The notes: generated by a model from the letters alone, not told the origin. DNA of 63,820 nucleotides from Opitutales bacterium (GCA_018700525.1 JABITN010000050.1:1-63820), one strand, 5' to 3'. Positions 27,543 to 36,650 are shown, counted from the first letter of the stretch. Program-made: numbers and translations.

Positions 27543-28790
27543 ATGAAAAACTACGTTACAAGAAGGCAATTCATAAACAAAGGGAGCCTGGCGGTTGCTG
27601 GCGCTCTGGGAGCCTCTCAGGCTTTGGTTTCAGCTCGAGAGCAGGCCTCTTCGAGGCGAGGCCGTTCAGATAAGGTGCGCATAGGAATAGCCGGGGGACG
27701 TTTCGGCTTGCAGTTCCAATGGCACGAACATCCGGACTGTATTGTTGAAGCGGTTACGGATCTTATACTGGAGAGACGGAATGCGTTAATGAAAACCTAT
27801 GGGTGTTCGAATTCCTATCCGTCGCTTGAGGAAATGGTAAAAGATCCAAATATCGATGCGATTGGGATTTTCACGCCCGCGCCGGATCACGTAAGACATG
27901 CAAAACTGGCCATGGAGCACGGTAAGCATGTTATTTCTGCAGTGCCAGCAGCATGCGGCACACTGGAAGAAGCCTATGAGCTCTTGGATACCGTTGAGCA
28001 AACAGGACTGACCTATATGATGGCCGAGACGAGCTACTACCAACAGTTCGCTATTTCGGCACGGATGTTCTACGAAGCCGGAAAATTCGGCAATCTCTAT
28101 CACTGCGAGTCATTTTATCAGCACGATGGACTGGAGTCCCTCTTCTATAACGCCGATGGATCCAGAACGTGGAGACATGGATTCCCGCCGATGTACTACC
28201 CCACCCACTGCACCGCTCATCTAGTGGGCGTGACGGGTGAAAGGCTGACCGAAGTCTCCTGCCACGGATGGGGAGACAACGACCCAATCCTTCAGGACAA
28301 CGTATACAAGAATCCATTTTGGAACAACACGGCCATGTTCAAAACGGATCGCGGCAATAGTTTTTACTGCAAGGTGTGGTGGAAAGGAGCCCATATGGGG
28401 GGCGAACGGGCAGAATGGATTGGCGATAAAATGAGCTTTTACGGCCCCAACCGGACCTATTCGTCGCCGCCTATGATTGTAAACAGAACCGAGACGAAAG
28501 ATTCGGATGACGCCGGATTCGCACGCAGCAAAACCAATTCTATTCCCTACGAGCAGGTGGAGTGGTTTATGACCGATAGACTTCCGGCTCCCTTGAGGCA
28601 CAACAGCGGCCATCATGGCTCGCACACATTCCTGACGCATGAGTTTGTAAGCGCTCTTAAGGAAGGCAGAGCACCCACCGTCGATATCTACGAAGCACTT
28701 TCCTACACGGTCCCCGGAATCGTCGCCCACCAATCTGCCTTGAACGATGGAGAGTCGATGAAAGTCCCCGTGTTTAGACGCCCAGCGTAG
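27543..28790 (+). CDS. Tat-exported Gfo/Idh/MocA oxidoreductase, second of a tandem pair
   Basis: A 415-residue paralogue of the preceding gene, starting with a twin-arginine-type signal (TRRQFINKGS). Rossmann motif IGIAGGRFGLQF; HVISAVPAACGTLEEA occupies the place of the EKP signature, as in its neighbour. Long segments match the first copy (TYMMAETSYY, WGDxDPIxxDNxYxNPFWN, PAxDIYEALxYTxPGIVAHQ), so the pair arose by duplication within this lineage. Both end in KxPxxxR. The pair may act on related substrates or form a heteromer. No ribosome-binding site stronger than AAGG ten bases upstream of the ATG. Confidence 0.9.
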   Translation: MKNYVTRRQFINKGSLAVAGALGASQALVSAREQASSRRGRSDKVRIGIAGGRFGLQFQWHEHPDCIVEAVTDLILERRNALMKTYGCSNSYPSLEEMVKDPNIDAIGIFTPAPDHVRHAKLAMEHGKHVISAVPAACGTLEEAYELLDTVEQTGLTYMMAETSYYQQFAISARMFYEAGKFGNLYHCESFYQHDGLESLFYNADGSRTWRHGFPPMYYPTHCTAHLVGVTGERLTEVSCHGWGDNDPILQDNVYKNPFWNNTAMFKTDRGNSFYCKVWWKGAHMGGERAEWIGDKMSFYGPNRTYSSPPMIVNRTETKDSDDAGFARSKTNSIPYEQVEWFMTDRLPAPLRHNSGHHGSHTFLTHEFVSALKEGRAPTVDIYEALSYTVPGIVAHQSALNDGESMKVPVFRRPA

Positions 28791-28841
28791 TGCATTGGTG
28801 CCAATTTAACTAAAAATTATTTAGGAACCACACTGCGCCGC

Positions 28842-28880
28842 AATGTAGCTACGCGAGGGACTCGCGTGGAATCTGCAATA
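28842..28880 (+). repeat. Dispersed palindromic repeat, family A, best-preserved copy
   Basis: CAATGTAGCT is followed by the perfect hairpin ACGCGAG-GGA-CTCGCGT (28851-28867) and GGAATCTGCAA. This is the reference copy for the family. Confidence 0.72.
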
Positions 28881-29002
28881 AAATTCTTCTAAAGTGAATT
28901 AAGTTGACTTGTATCCACGCAAAAAACGCCAACAACAACAAAACCCTCATTCCCATTTGGGATCGCCTGCAAGCAGCAAGACCGAGACTATTCGCAACAC
29001 AC

Positions 29003-30553
29003 ATGAAGAGCAAATCACTCCTACTTTCACTATTGGCCATGACGGGCCTTGTCCTTTCGGTACAGGGACGACCGATGAATATCCTCTACATCATGTCTGA
29101 TGATCATGCGACCAATGCAATTAGCGCCTATGGAAGCCACCTGACTTCGGTTTTCAAAACGCCCAGTATCGACCGATTGGCAGCAGAGGGCGTCCGCATG
29201 GACCGAACCTATTGCGTCAATGCCATTTGCACGCCTAGCCGAGCTAGTGTATTGACCGGCCAATACGGTCACATCAACGGCGTCAAAACGCTTAGGGACC
29301 CCATTCCACCTGACGCGGTCAACGTCGCCGCTCTCCTGAAAAAAGGCGGCTACCAAACAGCCCTCATCGGCAAGTGGCATTTGAAGACCGAGCCCTTCGG
29401 CTTCGACTACTGGAAAGTCGGACCGGGACAAGGGAAGTACCACGACCCTATCTTTATCGAAAAAGGAACTCCCTACAAATTGACCAAGAACCTCAAAACC
29501 ACGCCGGGATATTACACGGACTTGATCACCGACTACGCCCTGGAATGGCTAAAAGATCGTCCCGCCGACAAACCATTCGCCCTCTTCCTCCACCACAAAG
29601 CACCGCACGGCAAATGGGAGCCAGCGAAGCGGCATTTGAATTTCCTCGAAAACGTTGAGATCCCTGAACCTGACAGTCTCTGGGAGGACTACAGTCACCG
29701 TTCCGAAGCCAGCCGCGATTTCGGCACTTCCATTTCCCACCGTCTGGCAGACCGTCGCAACATGATCGACGATGTGACTAGCTACAAATGGCCTACCGCC
29801 CAGCTGGACATGACCGGAATGACCGAAGAACAAAAAACTAAGGCGGCCTACCAAAAGTACCTCAAAGACTACCTACGCTGCGTCAAAGCAGTCGACGAGA
29901 ACGTCGGCCGCGTCCTCGACTATCTGGACGAATCGGGACTGACCGAGAACACGCTGGTCGTCTACACCTCGGACCAAGGCATGTTTCTCGGAGAGCACGA
30001 CTACTTCGACAAGCGTTGGATCTTCGAAGAGGCCTTTCGCATGCCTTTCATCGCCCGCCTTCCAGGACAAATTCCCGCCGGCAGTTCTACCGACGCTTTG
30101 TGCGCGAATATCGATTTTGCGCCCACCCTGCTCCGAGCTGCCGAGCTGCCCGCTCCGGACGCCATGCAAGGCAAGAGTTTCTTTAACATTCTGAATACAG
30201 GAAAACAACCGAAGAATTGGCGCGAGTCTGTCTACTACCGCTACTGGATGCACTTAAACGGACACCACATTCCCGGACACTTCGGAGTACGAACCGATCG
30301 CTACAAGCTCATCTTCTACTATGGACTTGCCCTCGGAGCCACGGGAGCCGTCGACAAGCAGACTCAAGCCGGATGGGAGCTCTACGATCTACAGAAAGAC
30401 CCTCAAGAGGTGAGCAACGTGTATAAAAATCCCGAATACAGTGATATAAGCGCGAAACTCAAGATTGAGCTCATACGCCTCAAAGAAGAATTCGGCGACA
30501 GCGACAAACCCTACCCCGACCTAAAAAAAGTCATCGAAGAATCCTGGAACTAG
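29003..30553 (+). CDS. Sulfatase with DUF4976-type C-terminus
   Basis: A 516-residue Sec-exported sulfatase when started at the ATG at 29003; the longer TTG frame would bury the signal peptide behind 33 polar residues. IMSDDHATNAISAYGS (30-45) gives the metal site, CTPSR (76-80) the formylglycine motif, and TSDQGMFLGEHDYFDKRW the second metal block, typical of choline-sulfatase/iduronate-sulfatase-like members. The C-terminal YDLQKDPQEVSNVYKNPEY is the DUF4976-type ending. It is the first of two adjacent plus-strand sulfatases downstream of the tandem oxidoreductases. Probable role: exo-desulfation of polysaccharide fragments. Confidence 0.95.
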   Translation: MKSKSLLLSLLAMTGLVLSVQGRPMNILYIMSDDHATNAISAYGSHLTSVFKTPSIDRLAAEGVRMDRTYCVNAICTPSRASVLTGQYGHINGVKTLRDPIPPDAVNVAALLKKGGYQTALIGKWHLKTEPFGFDYWKVGPGQGKYHDPIFIEKGTPYKLTKNLKTTPGYYTDLITDYALEWLKDRPADKPFALFLHHKAPHGKWEPAKRHLNFLENVEIPEPDSLWEDYSHRSEASRDFGTSISHRLADRRNMIDDVTSYKWPTAQLDMTGMTEEQKTKAAYQKYLKDYLRCVKAVDENVGRVLDYLDESGLTENTLVVYTSDQGMFLGEHDYFDKRWIFEEAFRMPFIARLPGQIPAGSSTDALCANIDFAPTLLRAAELPAPDAMQGKSFFNILNTGKQPKNWRESVYYRYWMHLNGHHIPGHFGVRTDRYKLIFYYGLALGATGAVDKQTQAGWELYDLQKDPQEVSNVYKNPEYSDISAKLKIELIRLKEEFGDSDKPYPDLKKVIEESWN

Positions 30554-30614
30554 TTTCAGAACAACGAAGACTGATACACTGATTGACGGTTCAGCGACCC
30601 ATCCTAAAATCTAA

Positions 30615-30674
30615 TGTAGGGCGTCTCGCTTACCGCGTCCCGCCGTAGCTTTACGCGAAGGAGGAGGCGACAAT
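30615..30674 (+). repeat. Dispersed repeat, family B, diverged copy
   Basis: Begins TGTAGGGCGTCTCGC and ends near GGAGGCGACAATT, with an internal GCGTCCCGCCGTAGC segment. It sits between two sulfatase genes. Confidence 0.5.
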
Positions 30675-30755
30675 TCATGCTCGAAATGATCGAGCTTAAC
30701 GGAAATGCGCTCGCCTTCGATTCAAAATGCGATTCTCTACAAAAACCTATTTGTT

Positions 30756-32198
30756 ATGAATCAATTCCCAAAGCCCCTACTTCCCCTTTGCTCTCTGCTT
30801 GCACTCGTCTTCGCGGCACTAACTGAGGCAAAGGCGTCCAAGCCCTACAATGTATTGTTCATCATCTCCGATGACCTGACACCGACCGCCCTCTCATGCT
30901 ACGGTAACACGGTTTGCAAAACGCCCAACATCGACAAGCTTGCCGAGACGGGAACTCTCTTTTCAAGAGCCTACTGCCAGGGCACCTATTGCGGTCCTTC
31001 TCGGGCCTCATTCATGTCGGGCTATTATCCCCATGCTACAGGCGCACTTGGATACAGCAACCCTCGTCCTCAGATCGGTGATCGGGCCATGTGGTCCGAG
31101 CATTTCAAGAACAACGGCTACTATGCCGCCCGCGTCAGCAAGATCTTTCACATGGGCGTACCCGGTGGAATAGAAGAAGGAGGCCACGGCGCCGATGACG
31201 AAGCTTCGTGGACCGAGCGCTTCAACAGTCCTGGACCCGAATGGACCGCACCCGGAACCGGCGAAACCTTGGAAGGAAATCCCGACGGCACCCTACCAGT
31301 AAAAGGCGGCAATACCTTTGTCGTGGTCGAAGCGGACGGAGACGACATGGTCCATTCCGATGGCAAGACAGCCGCAAAAGCCGTCGAGCTTATAGAGAAA
31401 CACAAAGACGAACCGTTCTTTATCGCAGTCGGATTCGTCCGCCCTCACGTACCCTTCGTAGCCCCCCGCGAATACTACGACGACTATCTGCCCTATAGCG
31501 ACATGGTCCTACCTGAAAAACGCGATGGCGACTGGGACGATATCCCGAAACCAGGAATCAACTACAAGACCAGCGTAAACATGAAGATGGATGTACGCCG
31601 CCAGAAAAAAGCCGTAGGCGGCTACTACGCCTCGGTTGCGTTTATGGACCGGCAGGTGGGCAAAGTGATGGATGCTTTGAAAAAGTCCGGGCAGGAAGAC
31701 AACACCATCGTCATCTTCACCAGCGACCATGGCTACCATCTAGGCGAACATGATTTCTGGGCCAAGGTCAGCCTACTCGACCAGTCCTCCGGCGTACCGC
31801 TGATCATCCGCGTACCTGGTCAAGAGCCTGCCGTCTGCCACTCGCTCACCGAATTGCTCGATCTCTACCCTACTGTGGCGAAGCTATGCGGATTACCCGC
31901 TCAAGATCGCCTCCAAGGCAAAGACATTTCGCCTGTGTTTCAAAATCCTGAATACACGGTTCGCGACGCGGTGTTCAGCGTAGCGCCCATGCGGAAAGGC
32001 TTTTTGCTCCGCACCGATGACTGGGCATATATTCAATACCACGAAGATGCATCAGGCGGTATCGAACTTTTCGATATCAGGAAGGATCCCGACCAATACA
32101 CGAACTTGGCTCAAAACCCAGAGCACGCCCCAACCGTCGAAGCCTTCAAAGCGAGAATGACCGCAAAGCTGGAAGCAATTCGAGACAACGATCTGTAA
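30756..32198 (+). CDS. Sulfatase, iduronate-2-sulfatase-like
   Basis: A 480-residue exported sulfatase from the ATG at 30756, with a Sec signal ending near EAKA (24-27). FIISDDLTPTALSCYGN (35-51) and CGPSR (79-83) are the active-site blocks, and TSDHGYHLGEHDFWAK is the iduronate-2-sulfatase-type second metal block. The body retains FVRPHVPFVAPREYYD, also characteristic of that group. C-terminal LFDIRKDPDQYTNLAQNPEH is normal. It follows the previous sulfatase by 202 bases that include a family B repeat. Substrate probably a 2-O-sulfated uronate or fucose, inferred from family only. Confidence 0.95.
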   Translation: MNQFPKPLLPLCSLLALVFAALTEAKASKPYNVLFIISDDLTPTALSCYGNTVCKTPNIDKLAETGTLFSRAYCQGTYCGPSRASFMSGYYPHATGALGYSNPRPQIGDRAMWSEHFKNNGYYAARVSKIFHMGVPGGIEEGGHGADDEASWTERFNSPGPEWTAPGTGETLEGNPDGTLPVKGGNTFVVVEADGDDMVHSDGKTAAKAVELIEKHKDEPFFIAVGFVRPHVPFVAPREYYDDYLPYSDMVLPEKRDGDWDDIPKPGINYKTSVNMKMDVRRQKKAVGGYYASVAFMDRQVGKVMDALKKSGQEDNTIVIFTSDHGYHLGEHDFWAKVSLLDQSSGVPLIIRVPGQEPAVCHSLTELLDLYPTVAKLCGLPAQDRLQGKDISPVFQNPEYTVRDAVFSVAPMRKGFLLRTDDWAYIQYHEDASGGIELFDIRKDPDQYTNLAQNPEHAPTVEAFKARMTAKLEAIRDNDL

Positions 32199-32269
32199 AC
32201 CGATCACGGAACATCGGCGTTTTACCCATTTAAGCAAGAGATCGCCAAAACGCCACGCCACCCTCTTAA

Positions 32270-32300
32270 GTAGCTACACTAGGGACTCGCGTGGATTCTC
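32270..32300 (+). repeat. Dispersed palindromic repeat, family A, decayed copy
   Basis: GTAGCTACACTAGGGACTCG continues CGTGGATTCTC; the left hairpin arm has lost its CGCG core while the right arm is intact. Confidence 0.5.
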
Positions 32301-32391
32301 CCTCTTTTCAATTCTAATCGGGAATCAGAACAGACACCCCCACAAACCATAGGAGCTTGCCACCGGATACCTAGAATGAGAGAAAATTCTA

Positions 32392-33084
32392 ATGTGCTTA
32401 CCCCATTTCATTAGCTGTTTCCTCGTCGCGGTTTTGCTACCTTCTCTTTCGAGCCTCGCTGGCCCGTTAGCGAAAAAAGGGAAACTGATTCTGGATAGCC
32501 CCTTTGAAAGGTCATTAACCTGGGGCGAATCAGTCACACTGCAAGAAGGATGGATCCGCAGAGTCAGTGCGGGCGATTGGTCTCTCCAGTCCGATGGGTC
32601 GCTGCTTGCCGTAAATGTCCCCGAGCACAATCATGGGCCAGTGATCACCTACACCGCACCGATAAACGATATTATCATCGAGTGCGAATTCAAGCTGCCC
32701 GCCCAGGAGGGTCCCAACCGTCATTTCCGCATTTTCCTGGATCAAGCCGGCTACGCAGGACATAACATCCAATCGACCGCCAATGTATCTTCAACGTTTC
32801 GACCGGTCGGATTAACGCTTCAACATTTATTAAAAGACAAAGAAAAGAAATCTGTAGCGGATGTAGATTTCGGACTCGAAGCGCTAAACCTCAAAGGAGA
32901 CGTATGGTACACGATGCGACTGGAAGTTCTCGGCGACAAAGCGCGGACCACCGTTGCGGGGAAAACACTGGGAGGTCAGCTTCGCGGACTGAATGTTGAA
33001 AAATCGAAAATCGGTTTAAACCCTGGTCTAGCCGGAGGGTCCATTCGTAATTTCAAGGCTTGGGAAGTGGATACAGGCTCGTGA
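32392..33084 (+). CDS. Small exported protein, concanavalin-A-like sandwich predicted
   Basis: A 230-residue protein with a Sec signal (FLVAVLLPSLSSLA, cleavage near residue 23). The rest alternates short hydrophobic strands (WSLQSDGSLLAVNVPEHNHG, IIIECEFKLPAQEG, WYTMRLEVLGDKARTTVAGK) in the way of LamG or DUF1080-like beta sandwiches, and closes with IRNFKAWEV, the usual last strand of such domains. I cannot place it in a named family. It is the last plus-strand gene before the gene graveyard. A glycan-binding or 3-keto-glycoside-cleaving role would fit but is not shown. Confidence 0.7.
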   Translation: MCLPHFISCFLVAVLLPSLSSLAGPLAKKGKLILDSPFERSLTWGESVTLQEGWIRRVSAGDWSLQSDGSLLAVNVPEHNHGPVITYTAPINDIIIECEFKLPAQEGPNRHFRIFLDQAGYAGHNIQSTANVSSTFRPVGLTLQHLLKDKEKKSVADVDFGLEALNLKGDVWYTMRLEVLGDKARTTVAGKTLGGQLRGLNVEKSKIGLNPGLAGGSIRNFKAWEVDTGS

Positions 33085-33436
33085 AAAAATTGTGACAATA
33101 AATCGAATACGAGGTATTTTACCACTGATGAACACTGATGTCTTGTAGGCAATTTCTTAGGGGATGTCCCATTAATAACTTTTTCGCCTGTATTAAGTGT
33201 AGGGCGGGTCGCTAATTCGCCGGTAACCTAGGAGGCAATGACTTACGTCTTAAACTCGTTGCAGTAAGTGGTGTTTGCATGCACTAAACTGCAGAGAATA
33301 TGACATGAAACTGGCAGGTGGTTGGATTTACCGAAACGGGGGGCACCGTTGAAATACTATGACGGGGGGCGGGGGGTCTGGTCAATGAAGCTAGAGGATA
33401 TGATTATACATCGATAAACCCCTAAAAAATTAGGCT
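33085..33436. other. Intergenic region with repeat fragments and G-rich runs
   Basis: No gene. It holds ACCACTGATGAACACTGATG (33120-33139), a partial family B copy (33198-33236, TGTAGGGCGGGTCGC), and three six-G runs (33338-33343, 33364-33369, 33371-33376). The last part may be the non-coding end of the IS1595-type remnant that follows. Confidence 0.5.
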
Positions 33437-33640
33437 CTAGACAAGCATGGCGTATTCATTGACCAATACATCCATTAAGTTTCTATTTCTATTATTGTAT
33501 CTGAATTGGCATTCAGCCAGATGCAGGATGAATTTATCATCTCTGATGCCGTTGGATTGCGCGAGCCTTCTTTTGGCGAATGACCAGATGGCTTCTATTC
33601 CATTGATATGGTTCTCAGGCAACCGAAACGAGCCACCAAC
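33437..33640 (-). mobile_element. IS1595-family (ISXO2-like) transposase C-terminal remnant
   Basis: The minus-strand frame reads NHINGIEAIWSFAKRRLAQS followed by a segment ending LHLAECQFRYNNRNRNLMDV. This is the conserved C-terminal end of ISXO2-like transposases, where NHINGIE-FW--AK-RL and LHLKECEFRFNHR are diagnostic. A TAG lies just upstream in frame (before VGGSFRLPEN), and the rest of the transposase is gone, so the copy is dead. It adjoins the 3' end of the heparinase-family gene. Confidence 0.82.
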
Positions 33641-33679
33641 CTATTTCAGGAACTTTAAATAGGTTAAAGCGAATGAGTT

Positions 33680-36085
33680 CTATTTCTGCAAAACCAAGTT
33701 ATGCCCCGTGTTTGACTGCAGTGGCTGCACACTTTCGGGGCTAAAGCTTTCAATGAGTCCGTCGCGTGTTATTTTAAATGTCAGAAGTTCAGGTGTGACT
33801 GCGTTGTAGGCATCCGGTGTTACGATCCACCCAGCGTCTGTTCGATCAAACCGTCCCTCAAACGGACCATCAAAGCTCAGTTGAATGGTTTCTTGTACCG
33901 AATCTATCGTTACAGAGTCTTCATTCATAACGATAATCCTGCTAACCTCGCCTTCGACCCGGCGCACCCACCAACCCGAGTCATCAGAGATTTTCTCATC
34001 ATGGTCTGGCCAATCGGCCAAGCTCCAGGAGAATTGATCGACTTGCTTTCCATCATTTGCGATTTCCACAGTGAATCTGTCTGGATTGTCTTCGACAACT
34101 CGGATCTGTGATTGCCGGGCCTGCTTTTCAATCGAAGGAGTTAGAACCGTTACCGATTTAAAAGGAAATTTTACCGTACCGGACTTCAAAAGCGCCGGGG
34201 CTGGATGCGTCCGAACCGCATTCAGGGGGGAATGATTACCAAAAGACCCTACCCACCCGCGACCACCGGGTTGCCAATCGAGAAAACTAGGATACTGACG
34301 AAGGAAAGTGGTCCCAGGAAAGTGGGTGTCGCCTATAAGAACTTCAGACTGTAGATCCGCTCCAAACGCTTCAGCTACATCGAGCGTGGCCCCATTGGGC
34401 GCGGTAGCCTGGGCACGATCGTCTTCGAGCTGAACCTCATTCCCAACCATGAACTGTAGATTGCTCTCGACGCGATGCTCTCCTTCTCCGTAGATGGCAT
34501 CGATTAGGATCCAATAATCGTCTTTGACGTAAAACACACTCCTACGCCACATGGCGTCGAGTAGGTTGTTTCTGAATTCGTAGGTACCCTCCAAAAAATC
34601 ATAAACCGGATTCGTGACCCATCTATTTTCAAGGACGTCAAACGCGTAGTGACGATCCCATCCCGTATTGGGATCGATGCCATCAATTGTGATCACATTG
34701 TGTAAAAATCCTAGTCGCATATCATACCGTGGGCCTGGTTCCGCAGAGGTATACAAGGATGTGCCTGGGTCGACAATAAACGCGGCGCCATCGGCTGATA
34801 GCGTGATGCTCAATTTGTCGCCGTGCTGGTGGTTTGTACCGAACGGCCCAGCGTCCATCGACAGATACTGCGCATCCATATCCCACCCATTTCGCATCGC
34901 GTAGTATCCGCTTAGATAATACGGATTCGATTCAAATGGAAAAGATTGAAAGCCGTCGGACCTTTCCTTGGCTCCAGATTGATCAGCAATCTTGGCCAGG
35001 TCAGGTCTATCGAAAAGCTGCGCGCCCTTGCGCAGGACGCGATCACGAATATCGTAAATACCGTGATCTCCATAGCGAGGGATACTGCGATCCGGTTTCA
35101 TCATGCCTACATGAGCATCGAAAATAGCCTCCAGTTTGGGAGATATCCTATCTTTAGCTGGAGTGTCGGGTAGTGATTCAAACATCGTGCTGCACATCAA
35201 TAAAGTACCCTCGGAATACCCAAGGGTCAGTTCGATGAGAAACTCACGTGGATAGAAGGCCGTATCCAAAAAACTATCTAAAAGCGCTGTTGAGTCGCTT
35301 TGCCATAAGGAAGCGGATCGAGCTTCAGGATACTGGAGAGAAGCATAAAGAATGGTGGACGCATTACCGAGCGTTCCATTGTGAAGCCCTAGGATTTTAT
35401 GGGGCACAAGCCAATCCACCTCATCCCACATATAATTTAGAATGCGAAGATAATCTTCATCGGACAATGAGGGTGACGCCCGAAGGTGCGCCAATACATC
35501 GATCCATCGTTTCACACGCCATTGGAGAAGCACCCAGTTCCAAGGGTTGAGGTTGGCTGCGACTTGCACATGATAGTCGACGGATTTTGAAAGAGGGACG
35601 TGTTCAACGAAGTCCAACATGTCTCTAACCATCGCTGCCGCATAGCGCTCCTCCTTCGTGGATGCATACGCGCGAGCCAGGTAATCGAAATGCGGAAATC
35701 GGGCGAGAGTCACCAGCTTCACTGGAGCATTAAACCAGGGCAGATTATCAGGGAGAGGGAACTCCCCGGAACGATCGGTTATAATGTGATCAATGGCTTT
35801 GTCGGCTTGCTCAATATCTAACTCGGTAGCCTTCGCAGTTGTAGGAATCACCCAAAGTGAGGTCAAGGGCGATCGTGATCGAAAATGAGTTGCCGCTGTG
35901 GCAATGACCTGCGCCCTGGTTGGCTGCTTTCCAAGGCTATTCATTTTATTGGCAAGAGCATTTTCAGGGTCTAATCGCTCTAGAAAATGAGGTAGCCAAT
36001 CCTCAGATTTCTTTTGGCCAAGTGCTTGTTGGGTCAGCCCTTCGAGGTCAAGGATTAATAGAAATGCAAGCGTCCAATGTTTCAT
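33680..36085 (-). CDS. Heparinase II/III family protein (putative polysaccharide lyase)
   Basis: An 801-residue exported protein if begun at the ATG at 36085, which gives a Sec signal (MKHWTLAFLLILDLEGLTQQ, cleavage near ALGQ). The alpha/alpha-toroid spans about 60-370, with NPWNWVLLQWRVKRW and HNGTLGNAS (235-243); the C-terminal beta-sandwich starts with FGTNHQHGDKLS (N418, H419, H421), the family hallmark, followed by FIVDPGTSLY. It is distantly related to the lyase at 5679-7619 but longer. The frame stays open for 90 codons upstream into a fucosidase fragment, so the start choice rests on the signal peptide. Its base composition is more AT-rich than the sulfatases around it. Confidence 0.87.
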   Translation of the reverse strand: MKHWTLAFLLILDLEGLTQQALGQKKSEDWLPHFLERLDPENALANKMNSLGKQPTRAQVIATAATHFRSRSPLTSLWVIPTTAKATELDIEQADKAIDHIITDRSGEFPLPDNLPWFNAPVKLVTLARFPHFDYLARAYASTKEERYAAAMVRDMLDFVEHVPLSKSVDYHVQVAANLNPWNWVLLQWRVKRWIDVLAHLRASPSLSDEDYLRILNYMWDEVDWLVPHKILGLHNGTLGNASTILYASLQYPEARSASLWQSDSTALLDSFLDTAFYPREFLIELTLGYSEGTLLMCSTMFESLPDTPAKDRISPKLEAIFDAHVGMMKPDRSIPRYGDHGIYDIRDRVLRKGAQLFDRPDLAKIADQSGAKERSDGFQSFPFESNPYYLSGYYAMRNGWDMDAQYLSMDAGPFGTNHQHGDKLSITLSADGAAFIVDPGTSLYTSAEPGPRYDMRLGFLHNVITIDGIDPNTGWDRHYAFDVLENRWVTNPVYDFLEGTYEFRNNLLDAMWRRSVFYVKDDYWILIDAIYGEGEHRVESNLQFMVGNEVQLEDDRAQATAPNGATLDVAEAFGADLQSEVLIGDTHFPGTTFLRQYPSFLDWQPGGRGWVGSFGNHSPLNAVRTHPAPALLKSGTVKFPFKSVTVLTPSIEKQARQSQIRVVEDNPDRFTVEIANDGKQVDQFSWSLADWPDHDEKISDDSGWWVRRVEGEVSRIIVMNEDSVTIDSVQETIQLSFDGPFEGRFDRTDAGWIVTPDAYNAVTPELLTFKITRDGLIESFSPESVQPLQSNTGHNLVLQK

Positions 36086-36373
36086 AATTTGATGCCTTTT
36101 GAAGCGAGGTTCGCGTGTAAGTTTTTTATAGACACTTTCGGGGCCTTTCCAATCGGTTTCCTCTATTTTGAAACCCCATGAATCATTCATTGTATAACAG
36201 GATTTCCAATAGTGTTTTAATTTTGAGTCGGGGCCAATTTGCTCAAATGAGCCAAAGCCTTTTTTGAAGATTCTGCGTTTCGAAACCCGATTGTCGATGA
36301 AAACACCTGGCTTTAGTTCCCTGATGAACTGGTATAAATCATCACTATCTTCCAATGTCCAGTAGTAGCTTGT
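36086..36373 (-). pseudogene. GH29 alpha-L-fucosidase fragment fused in frame upstream of the lyase gene
   Basis: The minus-strand frame reads YYWTLEDSDDLYQFIRELKP, GVFIDNRVSKRR and KSCYTMNDSWGFK, closely matching the catalytic-domain segment of GH29 fucosidases (RELQP-IVINDR ... WE-C-TMNDSWGY). A stop bounds it upstream (before TSYYW) and the downstream part of the domain is absent; after about 85 residues the frame runs straight into the lyase signal peptide. The piece is too short to fold as an enzyme. It marks a deletion or recombination junction and records a former fucosidase gene at this locus. Confidence 0.75.
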
Positions 36374-36425
36374 CTAAACTCCGTCGAACCATAAAGTTTC
36401 GGTGTCATACTTTTCAATCAATCAA

Positions 36426-36530
36426 CGAGGCGGCCTACAATTAAGAAGGTGCGCCTCCTCCGTAGTCCCTCATTCGCGGAACTACGGCGGGATGCGGTCA
36501 GCCCGAGTGAGGACCTGACATCGGAAAAAA
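36426..36530. repeat. Inverted-repeat rich segment related to family B
   Basis: GAGGCGGCCTACAATT is a reverse-orientation family B end. It is followed by CCGTAGT...ACTACGG (14-base loop) and a longer arm pair GTCCCTCATTCG / CGAGTGAGGAC, so the segment can fold into alternative hairpins. Confidence 0.45.
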
Positions 36531-36566
36531 GTACCGAACGAAGAGACACATTCATCTCCTATCAAC
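36531..36566 (+). repeat. 36-base repeat D, copy 1
   Basis: GTACCGAACGAAGAGACACA continues TTCATCTCCTATCAAC. It matches 41478-41513 at 33 of 36 positions; similarity extends slightly upstream (ATCGGAA). Confidence 0.7.
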
Positions 36567-36650
36567 TTTCAAAACCAAGCCGTTGCCACAACGGACGATA
36601 AATGAAAGACTTTTTAAAAACGGCCGCCCACGGAACCGGATAATCCCTAA

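Noticed and set aside
21244-36566. Interpreting the intergenic repeats as a CRISPR array
   Set aside because: Copies are widely separated, palindromic and in both orientations, with no regular spacers and no cas genes.
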